Counted from the stretch's first letter, positions 1 to 5,199 are shown. The stretch: 5,217 nucleotides of DNA from Microcaldota archaeon (GCA_030666035.1 DAOUYQ010000070.1:1-5217); one strand, 5' to 3'. Program-made: numbers and translations. Notes: generated by a model not told the origin, from the sequence alone.

Positions 1-74
1 CCTGCAGAAAGCACTTCTTTTGCCCGTGCAAATGCTTTTCCATATTCTTTTTCCAGCGAAATTATCTGTGTCAT
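1..74 (-). CDS. 5' end of an unidentified gene downstream of PINA (partial)
   Basis: The reading frame opens with ATG at 74-72 and stays open to the window edge, giving 24 complete codons that begin MTQIISLEKEYGKAFARAKE. The sequence is charged and probably helical and soluble; too little is present to name a family. The start is supported by a purine-rich GAGGAG just upstream of the ATG on the minus strand, inside the 21-bp repeat copy at 71-91. The same repeat copy beside PINA (356-376) places this ATG over a TGA as ATGA. The ancestral arrangement was therefore probably a direct 1-bp-step stop/start overlap with PINA, implying translational coupling in one operon before the 92-355 insert separated them. 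Confidence that this is a real gene is moderate to good; its function is unknown. Confidence 0.65.
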   Translation of the reverse strand, partial: MTQIISLEKEYGKAFARAKEVLSA

Positions 75-91
75 ATCTCCTCAACCTGCAT
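71..91. repeat. 21-bp perfect direct repeat, copy 1
   Basis: This copy is identical to 356-376 over 21 bases and the flanking bases differ on both sides (70 g versus 355 c; 92 t versus 377 g), so the boundaries are sharp. On the minus strand it encodes MQVEEI-stop, a GAGGAG ribosome-binding site and an ATG. This copy supplies the start region of the downstream gene. Confidence 0.95.
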
Positions 92-106
92 TCCGAACCG
101 CGGAGG

Positions 107-194
107 CATAGAGTGTAGCTCTACCTCAAGTGTGCAGCCCCCCGCCACACTTTTATGCCATATTATGGACTGCACACACGAGCTACACTCTATG
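107..194. repeat. Long imperfect hairpin (14-bp outer and 8-bp inner stems)
   Basis: Bases 107-120 (catagagtgtagct) are the exact reverse complement of 181-194. Inside, 130-137 (gtgtgcag) pairs perfectly with 170-177. An asymmetric internal loop (9 and 3 nt) separates the stems. The apical region contains a further small ccat/atgg hairpin (158-168). Bases 130-134 could instead pair with cacac at 146-150, giving a competing fold. If the PINA operon is transcribed through this block, the RNA would fold stably on either strand. Confidence 0.85.
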
Positions 195-235
195 GGGGGA
201 CACCCCCTCCCTCTGAGAAATCTCTGAGAAAGCTG

Positions 236-296
236 CGCTTTCTTCTCGTGAACAAAGTTCACGATTCGCTTTCTTCTCTGGAGCAGAGCTCACGAT
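236..296. repeat. Two-copy imperfect tandem repeat, period 31 bp, each with a hairpin
   Basis: Copies at 236-265 and 267-296 agree at 25 of 30 positions; both begin cgctttcttctc and end tcacgat. Copy 1 holds the hairpin cgtgaac-aaa-gttcacg (247-263). In copy 2 the core becomes gagc-aga-gctc (281-291), where an A-T pair has changed to G-C on both sides, so the inner stem is kept, although two outer pairs are lost. Confidence 0.8.
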
Positions 297-355
297 AGTT
301 TGAGGGTCGTCCTGACCCCCCCGGAGTTTGAATATTATTCTACAGCAGATCTTGC

Positions 356-376
356 TCATATCTCCTCAACCTGCAT
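356..376. repeat. 21-bp perfect direct repeat, copy 2
   Basis: This is identical to 71-91. This copy contains the true 3' end of PINA: on the minus strand it reads M-Q-V-E-E-I and then the TGA stop at 356-358, which overlaps an ATG at 359-357. Confidence 0.95.
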
Positions 377-1939
377 GGGGCCATACTTCTTTTCCAGCTT
401 CCTGAATTTTTTCATCCCTTTTCCAAAGAGGTAGCTCATGTCATTTGGATGCAGATACAGGGTAAACTGGTTCCCCTTTTTTTCCACCTTGAATTTGTAG
501 GTAAGGATTTTGGAAAGAGTGGATTCCAGCCTTCCACCTCCCCTTTCTCCGCTCCGGCTTCGCCTTCCGCGGGCACCTCCAAGATGTGCAGAAGCCCCTT
601 CCATGGAAAGCACAACGGTTTCTTCCCCAAATTTGTACAGTTCATATTCCAGGTCCCCGCTCTCGAATTCCCGCACTTCAATCACAGGCCTTGCAAGGTC
701 CTGCTCCCGCATTCCCGTTGGAACTTTCACAACCTGCGCCAATTCGTAAACCTGCCCAACTTCCCCTGCATCAATCAAAATAACAGTATCCACAATCTGT
801 GGAATAACTCCCAGCTCAACCTTTCCAATCAGCCTCTGGATTGCATCTATTGCGCGATGCCCATGCACAACCCCAATAAGCCCGATTCCAGAAAGCCGCA
901 TGTCCGCAAAAATCTGGAAATCCTTCATCTTCCGAACCTCATCATAGAAAGTGTAATCCGGCCTTAGAAGAAGCAGAATTTCCTTTGTATTGTCAAAATC
1001 CCCCTCAAGGGCAGTATATTGGGTAATCGCTTCAATTACCCTCATGTCCCTGGGGCTTTCCATAGTTTTTACTATTTTTTTCTTTCCATAATAATATTCT
1101 GCCAAAGCAGCAGCAAATGTAGATTTGCCAGAGCCCGGCGGCCCACAGATCAAAATCCCCTCAGCCTTATTGTCTATCCTGTCCTTGAGCTTTGTTGAAA
1201 CATGGTAATCAGAGAATTTCAGCTTTGTTATCGGGCGAACAATAGTAATCTCAAACCCATCAGAAAATGGCGTTTTTGCAATCACAATCCGGTATATCCC
1301 CATCTGGATTACGGAAGCGCCTACCCTGTCAATTTCAAAATAGAAACTATTGTTCCGGGTAGTTGCCTCAACTATCTCTTCACCCAATTTACGGATATAA
1401 TCCAATGCAATCGGATCCCCGGTTTCCTCCACTATCACTGCCCCTGGCTTTCCCCTCTTGCGCACAATCCGGCAGTTTTCCTTGAAATGCACAGACATTA
1501 CGTCCTTCTCATTAAAGTATTTCTCGAATTCCAGTTTCTTGAATTTTTCATGTGCGCGCAGGTAAATAGTTTCAACTCCTTCTGCCAGCGCAGCTTCATG
1601 CTGCACCTTGTCCCCGGTAATTAATGTTGCGCCAAGCCCCTTTGCCAGCTCCCTTATCATAAAATCCAGCGTGCCCTCTCTTTTTGCATATTTTACCTGG
1701 TCCCCGCGCGGCCGCTCCCCCTCCACAACAACTTCCACATCTGCAGTTTTTCCCAGTTCCCTGAGCTTTCCAATCACTGAAAAACCAGCATACCCAATTT
1801 CCTTGTTCATATTTGCCTGATACTCCAATTCGGCAATTGTTGCACGGTGGAGGTAAAACCTCCCGCTTAATTTCTGCTTCTTTATAAGCTCAAGAATTCT
1901 TCCATCTACAATGACACTCGTATCACAAACATAGTCCAT
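356..1939 (-). CDS. pina: PINA: PIN-domain, P-loop ATPase and KH-domain protein (Holliday-junction branch migration)
   Basis: This protein of about 527 aa has the three-part PINA (COG1855-type) layout. An N-terminal PIN domain opens with MDYVCDTSVIVDGR and has acidic residues D6, E37, D92 and D110. A VirB11/PilT-like ATPase has Walker A GPPGSGKST (266-274), acidic D333-E334 in the Walker B region and a VHGH motif (358-361). A basic, Arg/Gly-rich linker (about 454-470) leads to a KH-like module with LFGKGMKK near the C-terminus. Sulfolobus PINA is known as a hexameric ATPase that promotes Holliday-junction branch migration and interacts with the helicase Hjm and resolvase Hjc; that role here is by homology. 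Three starts are possible: GTG 1966, ATG 1954 and ATG 1939. I chose 1939 because AGGTG (1945-1949) lies 5 nt upstream and family proteins begin close to the DTSV motif. The gene is probably co-transcribed with the upstream membrane protein, 54 bp away. Confidence 0.93.
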   Translation of the reverse strand: MDYVCDTSVIVDGRILELIKKQKLSGRFYLHRATIAELEYQANMNKEIGYAGFSVIGKLRELGKTADVEVVVEGERPRGDQVKYAKREGTLDFMIRELAKGLGATLITGDKVQHEAALAEGVETIYLRAHEKFKKLEFEKYFNEKDVMSVHFKENCRIVRKRGKPGAVIVEETGDPIALDYIRKLGEEIVEATTRNNSFYFEIDRVGASVIQMGIYRIVIAKTPFSDGFEITIVRPITKLKFSDYHVSTKLKDRIDNKAEGILICGPPGSGKSTFAAALAEYYYGKKKIVKTMESPRDMRVIEAITQYTALEGDFDNTKEILLLLRPDYTFYDEVRKMKDFQIFADMRLSGIGLIGVVHGHRAIDAIQRLIGKVELGVIPQIVDTVILIDAGEVGQVYELAQVVKVPTGMREQDLARPVIEVREFESGDLEYELYKFGEETVVLSMEGASAHLGGARGRRSRSGERGGGRLESTLSKILTYKFKVEKKGNQFTLYLHPNDMSYLFGKGMKKFRKLEKKYGPMQVEEI

Positions 1940-1993
1940 ATTGGCACCTGGCATTATTTCCCCCACCCCTAATAAATAGGTTTAGCCCCTTTG

Positions 1994-2662
1994 CTATTTC
2001 TTTTTTTTCTTATGTTTCCCTCTCTCTTCATCTGATTCCCCATTGTCCCCAGGGGAGGCGCCACCTCGCTTTTTCTCCCCGCCCTTTTCTGCTTCATCAT
2101 ACCTTTTCCCAGAGAGCCCCTGAAGGAATTGCAGGAATTTTAGGATAATCCATACCACCAGGAACAACAGAACCCCTGCGCAAGCAGTATATTGGTCCAA
2201 TGCAACGCCCGCATAAACCACGCACATAATAACATACACTGCTATATTCACCGGAAGGTTTGAGAAAAGCCGGAATGCAATCTGCTTTGGCAGAAGATGA
2301 TAATAGATTATAAGCATGGAAAAAAACCCAAACCCGGAAAGCATAAGGGTAATCACGAGGTAGAGCGGGCTATCCAGGATATTCATCCACGAATAGGGCA
2401 CACTTGATTCATACATCTGCCGGATTATGTCTATTGAAATGAAAATGAACACCATTGTATTTCCAAATGCACTATTCCACCCAAGTTCTTCCCTGCGGTA
2501 TCTTCCAAAATATAGTGCCATCATAAGCGTTGCAATTACCAGGGGCACTGCAAACCACAGCATATTTGGCTCATCAAGCGGAGCCTGAAGGAGCTCCAGG
2601 AATCTTATCCACGTGTGCTCGGGTACAGAGTTCAATGAATCTACGCTAAGCTCAACCGCCAT
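1994..2662 (-). CDS. Five-helix membrane protein with lysine-rich tail, function unknown
   Basis: I do not recognise a named family for this 222-aa protein. Five hydrophobic segments lie at about residues 34-53, 66-84, 99-121, 135-155 and 159-180. Positive charges (GRYRREEL after helix 1, KQIAFR after helix 3) predict an outside N-terminus and a cytoplasmic C-terminus. The last 40 residues are hydrophilic and highly charged, ending HKKKKK, and could bind nucleic acid, ribosomes or acidic lipid, but that is speculation. The ATG at 2662 is well supported: a TATA box (2684-2691) sits about 26 bp upstream, so the mRNA would begin at or next to the start codon and be leaderless. PINA follows in the same direction, so the pair looks like an operon. 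An integral-membrane partner for a recombination ATPase is unusual, but co-transcription alone does not prove a link. Confidence 0.88.
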   Translation of the reverse strand: MAVELSVDSLNSVPEHTWIRFLELLQAPLDEPNMLWFAVPLVIATLMMALYFGRYRREELGWNSAFGNTMVFIFISIDIIRQMYESSVPYSWMNILDSPLYLVITLMLSGFGFFSMLIIYYHLLPKQIAFRLFSNLPVNIAVYVIMCVVYAGVALDQYTACAGVLLFLVVWIILKFLQFLQGLSGKRYDEAEKGGEKKRGGASPGDNGESDEERGKHKKKKK

Positions 2663-2683
2663 GGTATGGCATCAAACTTCTCT

Positions 2684-2691
2684 TTTATATA
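2684..2691 (-). promoter_or_regulatory. TATA box for the membrane protein-PINA operon
   Basis: The minus strand reads TATATAAA, preceded by purine-rich AAGTAAGA that can act as a BRE. Its centre is about 26 bp from the ATG at 2662, the normal archaeal TATA-to-start-site distance, so a leaderless transcript is predicted. Confidence 0.7.
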
Positions 2692-2724
2692 TCTTACTTT
2701 TTTCCTATGGCCTACGCTCAGTTT

Positions 2725-2732
2725 TTTAAATA
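2725..2732 (+). promoter_or_regulatory. TATA box for the 5S rRNA gene
   Basis: TTTAAATA lies about 26 bp upstream of the predicted 5S 5' end (about 2753-2755), the expected spacing for an archaeal promoter. It diverges from the operon TATA box at 2684-2691, about 40 bp away. The 5S gene therefore appears to have its own promoter rather than relying on a 16S-23S transcript. Confidence 0.75.
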
Positions 2733-2752
2733 CTTTGGTCCACTTTAATAGT

Positions 2753-2870
2753 TCGCCAACGGCCATAGGAGAATGGAAACACCCGAACCCATCTCGAACT
2801 CGGAAGTTAAGCGTTCTCACGGCCTTGTCTGTACTGCTCTTTGAGCGGGAAAACGGGCTGCTGTTGGTAC
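2753..2870 (+). rRNA. rrf: 5S ribosomal RNA
   Basis: The sequence carries the 5S hallmarks in order: GGCCATAG after helix I, GGAAACACCCGAACCCAT, CTCGAACTCGGAAGTTAAGC (loops B and C, near-universal) and GTACTG in the loop E region. Helix I closes with CCAACGG (2756-2762) against CTGTTGG (2861-2867), seven consecutive pairs including one G-U, extended by a further G-U. Ends are placed one to two bases beyond this helix and could be off by a few bases; the length of about 118 nt is normal. The gene is solitary in this window. Its 3' end lies about 7 bp from the stop codon of the convergent LUD gene, so transcripts from either side could overlap as antisense. No strong T-tract terminator follows immediately. 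Confidence 0.93.
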
Positions 2871-2876
2871 TTATCT

Positions 2877-3482
2877 TCAATAGCCCAAATCCTTATCCAC
2901 CAGTATAACATTTATTCTTCCAGGAGTCTTCTGCCAGCTATGGACAACCTTAGTGCAGCATATCCTGTCCTTGCTGGCACAATCCATGCATTTGCCAGTA
3001 ATCACACACGGTGTTTTCCTGCCAAGGTGTTTTGCATTTACTGGAGCCGCAACATTTCTGATTCTCTCAACTCCCCCCTCCTCGTTCTCAACAATTTTAT
3101 TTTTTCCAGCAACAATAATGACCTTCCCCGGGCCAAATGTAATGGCACTTACCCTATTCCCGGTCCCATCAATATTCACCAGCTTTCCATCCCGGGTTAT
3201 TGCATTGCTTGAGCACAAATAAACATCAACCAAAAGGCTATGTTTCCGTATTTCCATATTTTCCTCTTTGGAATCTGCCCTTTTCCAATCCAATATTTTG
3301 CACTTCTTTTTTTCCAAAGCTGCAAAAACACCAACCTGCTCCAGCGTTTTGCTGCCACCAAAACCTATTGTTGAGTTTTCCGGAACCAAATCCAGAATTT
3401 TGGCCAAAGCCTCTTCCTTTGTCTCCGCAAAAAAGCACCTCATATTATTTTTTTCCAAATTCCCCATAACTGCCTTTATCAT
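2877..3482 (-). CDS. LUD-domain protein (DUF162, LutC/YkgG-related)
   Basis: This 201-aa protein matches the LUD/DUF162 family along its full length. Motifs are GFGGS (40-44), SSNAIT (91-96), NIDGTGNRVSA (103-113), FGPGKVIIVAGKNKIV (116-131) and RIRNVAAPVNAKHL (140-153), with a family-typical end, ILVDKDLGY. Cysteines cluster at 159, 165, 168, 175 and 176, which could bind metal or a cluster. In bacteria LutC acts with LutA and LutB in lactate oxidation, but stand-alone LUD proteins of this type are common in archaea and anaerobes with no assigned reaction. No LutA/B partner is visible here, so a lactate role should not be assumed. ATG 3482 is preferred because AGGTG (3489-3493) lies 6 nt upstream; GTG 3491 is the alternative. 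An A-rich minus-strand tract at 3508-3517 may be its TATA element, but its spacing would put the start site inside that ribosome-binding site. Confidence 0.9.
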   Translation of the reverse strand: MIKAVMGNLEKNNMRCFFAETKEEALAKILDLVPENSTIGFGGSKTLEQVGVFAALEKKKCKILDWKRADSKEENMEIRKHSLLVDVYLCSSNAITRDGKLVNIDGTGNRVSAITFGPGKVIIVAGKNKIVENEEGGVERIRNVAAPVNAKHLGRKTPCVITGKCMDCASKDRICCTKVVHSWQKTPGRINVILVDKDLGY

Positions 3483-3507
3483 TTTGCCCACCTATCATCT
3501 TCCCCAG

Positions 3508-3517
3508 TTTTTTTATT
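3508..3517 (-). promoter_or_regulatory. Possible TATA element for the LUD gene
   Basis: The minus strand reads AATAAAAAAA. Normal spacing predicts a start site near 3487, giving a leader of only a few bases before ATG 3482. This conflicts with use of the AGGTG at 3489-3493, so the assignment is weak. Confidence 0.35.
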
Positions 3518-3571
3518 CCTCAGAGCGAGTATCAAGAGGAATAGAAGAACTGCAGGTTTCTTCATAACTCC

Positions 3572-3592
3572 ATTAACTCCTAAACAGTTAAT
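3572..3592. promoter_or_regulatory. Inverted repeat abutting a TATA box (candidate operator)
   Basis: Bases 3572-3578 (attaact) are the perfect reverse complement of 3586-3592 (agttaat), with a 7-bp spacer. The right arm ends immediately before the TATA element at 3593-3600, over the expected BRE position. A dimeric repressor bound here would block TFB/TBP. No regulator gene is visible in the window. Confidence 0.4.
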
Positions 3593-3600
3593 AATTTATA
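3593..3600 (+). promoter_or_regulatory. TATA box for the DUF3592-like gene
   Basis: AATTTATA is centred about 26 bp upstream of the ATG at 3623. This predicts a leaderless mRNA and is the main reason for choosing that ATG over TTG 3614 or ATG 3629. Confidence 0.6.
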
Positions 3601-3622
3601 GCGAGTCCATATATTGAGTTTC

Positions 3623-4627
3623 ATGGCAATGCCCACATATACAAAGACAAAATGCCTCCTTTTTATCTTGGTGGTTATTGGAGCCTCCCTTATCCTCCTT
3701 GGCGCACACTCCATGTATTCTGATTATCCTGTTTTCAGCACCTGGGAAGATGTCGATGCTGTGGTCACTCATTGTAAGTATGAACGCCCTGCAAGCTGTA
3801 AGCCACAAGGCTCGTGTTCGAGGATAGTTAACATGAACTACACTTATGAATATAATGGAAGTTCATATTCTGCCCACTGCTGCGGAAGTGATGTTAGGCC
3901 ATCCTTTATCCACTACACTGGTAAAATTGGAGGCACACCAGAGGCCAAAATCGAAATCCTGGTAAACCCGCAGGACCCCAGCCAATCAAGGATCAAATCA
4001 ACCCTTTTCTTTACTGGCAACTTTCAGTTAATTCTGATTGGCTTTTTACTTCTGGCATTTATTGGGATATTTTATTATGTGGTCACGGGAATGGAAAAAT
4101 CAAGAAAAAAAGCAATAAAAGCAGTAGAACCATTTATGCAAAAAAATGGTTTTGTAAAGTATATACGGAAAGTTTTTTCCATAATTCCTGTGCCAAAGAT
4201 ACTTGGCCCTGCTCCAGGATGGAAGGGCACTTACAGAAACCGGGAGTTTAATATTCAGTTGTTTTTCCCGAGTGGTTTAGTCGAAAATGTCGCCTTGCGT
4301 ATCAGGACCCCTAACAAATCCGGAGCGGCCGTTCCAATTGTCTTAAACAATAAGGAACAGATGGAACGATGTGGATTAGGAGATATTTACAACAGGCTGG
4401 ATAAAATCGGGATGTTATCAAAATTTTGGAGGAGGAGGGGAGGAAAGGCATCTTTTGGCACCTTAATTGATATAGTATCGAATAGAGGGAAATTAACCCC
4501 ATGGGTGTTATTCAATCTGGGCAAGAAGCAGGCAATCTACATTTTACCAGGTTCTATTTTAACTAAAAAAACGTTCAAAGAGTCGCTTGACATAATCTGC
4601 GATACGCTTGACAGATTAGCAATCTAA
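3623..4627 (+). CDS. DUF3592-like two-helix membrane protein with cysteine-rich outer domain and unknown cytoplasmic domain
   Basis: This protein of about 334 aa has a hydrophobic helix near residues 11-28, an outer domain of about 100 residues, a second helix near 133-154 and a cytoplasmic part of about 180 residues. The outer domain has DUF3592 features: a conserved Trp (W41) before an alternating V-D-A-V-V strand, the YTYEYNGSSYSAHC segment (73-86) and ILVNPQDPSQSRI just before helix 2. It contains five cysteines (51, 59, 65, 86, 87), more than is usual for this domain as I know it, suggesting disulfides or metal binding. The region after helix 2 starts basic (KSRKKAIKA) and continues as a mixed alpha/beta domain I cannot assign. 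There is no catalytic motif to suggest an enzyme. DUF3592 has no established function. The start is set by the TATA spacing. No clear neighbour-based role is apparent. Confidence 0.85.
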   Translation: MAMPTYTKTKCLLFILVVIGASLILLGAHSMYSDYPVFSTWEDVDAVVTHCKYERPASCKPQGSCSRIVNMNYTYEYNGSSYSAHCCGSDVRPSFIHYTGKIGGTPEAKIEILVNPQDPSQSRIKSTLFFTGNFQLILIGFLLLAFIGIFYYVVTGMEKSRKKAIKAVEPFMQKNGFVKYIRKVFSIIPVPKILGPAPGWKGTYRNREFNIQLFFPSGLVENVALRIRTPNKSGAAVPIVLNNKEQMERCGLGDIYNRLDKIGMLSKFWRRRGGKASFGTLIDIVSNRGKLTPWVLFNLGKKQAIYILPGSILTKKTFKESLDIICDTLDRLAI

Positions 4628-4683
4628 TTCGAAGCGAAATCCGGATGAAATTCCCTTTCTAAAGAAGAAAACCGAAAAATAGG

Positions 4684-4710
4684 AAAGAGTTAATCACCCA
4701 AAAACTCTTT
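4684..4710. other. Hairpin in the intergenic region after the DUF3592-like gene
   Basis: AAAGAGT (4684-4690) pairs perfectly with ACTCTTT (4704-4710) across a 13-nt A-rich loop. It begins 57 bp after the stop codon and could help end or stabilise the upstream mRNA, but there is no long T-tract. The 185 bp between the two plus-strand genes otherwise hold only the 5S-like fragment described separately and possible promoter elements. Confidence 0.4.
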
Positions 4711-4725
4711 GGAAAACGGGCTGCT
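4705..4725 (+). pseudogene. Short 5S rRNA-like fragment
   Basis: Bases 4711-4725 (ggaaaacgggctgct) match 2848-2862 of the 5S gene exactly over 15 nt. The preceding ctcttt (4705-4710) also occurs in the 5S gene at 2838-2843, the two parts being 4 bases further apart there. The match covers one strand of helix IV and ends before the 3' side of helix I. It is too short to be a functional 5S. It may be a remnant or a chance match; the paired blocks make pure chance less likely. Confidence 0.35.
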
Positions 4726-4812
4726 CCTGGGCACACATATTCACTAACTATACCCCCCCACCCATTGCCATAGCCTTTTATGTTTTGCAGAATTACTCCC
4801 TTTGGTGAATTT

Positions 4813-5133
4813 ATGCAAAAATTTACGCTCTCACATATCGGTGCGGTTTCCCTTGGAAGGCTTTTGGCAGTATGGTCATTTGTAATTGGCATAATTTCCC
4901 TGGTGATCTATACTGTGCTGATGATGCTGGCAACACTCCTTGGTCTTGCAGCGGGAACAGATTTTGTAAGCACGTTCATAGCCCTCATAATCGGCTTGGG
5001 CATGGGCATTGCAGGTCTTGTAGGTTTTGCAATAGGGATGTTCATATTCGGATTCCTTAGCGCAGTTGTCTATAATATCATCCTCGGCGTTGGAGGGGGA
5101 ATTGATGTGGACCTCAAAGAGAGGAGCAATTGA
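4813..5133 (+). CDS. Small DUF3566-like transmembrane protein
   Basis: This protein of about 106 aa is almost entirely hydrophobic, with one long hydrophobic stretch at about residues 16-47 and another at about 52-82, both Gly-rich, and short polar ends. The C-terminal AVVYNIILGVGGGIDVDL resembles the DUF3566 signature, in which a Y-N pair is followed by a GG-I/V-x-V-x-L segment; the family has two helices and no known enzymatic role. ATG 4813 is preferred because GGTGA (4804-4808) stands 4 nt upstream. ATG 4780 would add 11 residues (MFCRITPFGEF) and cannot be excluded, since DUF3566 proteins often carry a short N-terminal strand. The gene lies 185 bp after the DUF3592-like gene in the same direction. 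It probably has its own promoter: a weak TTTTATG element lies at 4777-4783. Confidence 0.8.
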   Translation: MQKFTLSHIGAVSLGRLLAVWSFVIGIISLVIYTVLMMLATLLGLAAGTDFVSTFIALIIGLGMGIAGLVGFAIGMFIFGFLSAVVYNIILGVGGGIDVDLKERSN

Positions 5134-5167
5134 TAGTTCAATATCTACAATTCGAAGTGCAGATTAA

Positions 5168-5199
5168 GTGGCCTTATCGGCCACAGCCCTTCACTTTTT
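5168..5199 (+). terminator. Hairpin with T-tract after the DUF3566-like gene
   Basis: GTGGCC (5168-5173) pairs with GGCCAC (5179-5184) over a 5-nt loop, followed 10 bases later by TTTTT (5195-5199). Archaeal termination depends mainly on the T-tract, so this is a reasonable end for the DUF3566-like transcript, 35 bp after its stop codon. Confidence 0.5.

Larger units (their letters stand above)
92..376. mobile_element. Putative small palindromic (MITE/REP-like) insertion: 264-bp body plus one repeat copy
   Basis: A 264-bp non-coding block (92-355) sits between two perfect 21-bp direct repeats (71-91 and 356-376), as expected for an insertion that duplicated its target. The block is packed with self-complementary sequence: a long hairpin at 107-194 and smaller ones at 195-207, 228-242, 247-263, 281-291 and 304-318, plus a tandem repeat at 236-296. 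No transposase and no convincing terminal inverted repeats are visible, so any mobility would have to be supplied in trans. The insertion point is exactly the stop/start junction of PINA and the next gene, and the duplication leaves both complete. Alternatives are a site-specific integration scar with att-like 21-bp sites, or a regulatory RNA leader created by a local duplication. The repeat structure is seen directly; mobility is inferred. Confidence 0.55.

Noticed and set aside
107..202. H/ACA-type guide RNA (hairpin followed by ACA at 200-202)
   Set aside because: The stem lengths and the distance from the internal loop to the ACA do not fit the usual geometry, and no kink-turn is evident.
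71..262. Minus-strand frame of 63 codons ending MQVEEI, the same tail as PINA
   Set aside because: It starts inside the hairpin block, has no ribosome-binding site, and shares the PINA tail only because the 21-bp repeat duplicated those codons. It is a by-product of the insertion, not a gene.
236..296. CRISPR array
   Set aside because: There are only two diverged, directly adjacent repeats with no spacers and no cas genes.
92..355. Terminal inverted repeats of a classical transposon
   Set aside because: The left end (tccgaaccgcgg) and the reverse complement of the right end share only scattered bases, so no convincing TIR can be claimed.
449..967. Plus-strand open frame of 172 codons opposite PINA
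   Set aside because: It lies entirely antisense to a well-supported conserved gene, and its protein is low-complexity Pro/Ser/Phe-rich, typical of an antisense shadow.
2641..2880. Minus-strand frame of 79 codons across the 5S gene
   Set aside because: It is antisense to the 5S rRNA and overlaps the start of the membrane-protein gene; no coding evidence.
4659..4892. Minus-strand frame of 77 codons across the intergenic region and the DUF3566-like gene
   Set aside because: It overlaps a better-supported plus-strand gene and shows no family features or ribosome-binding site.
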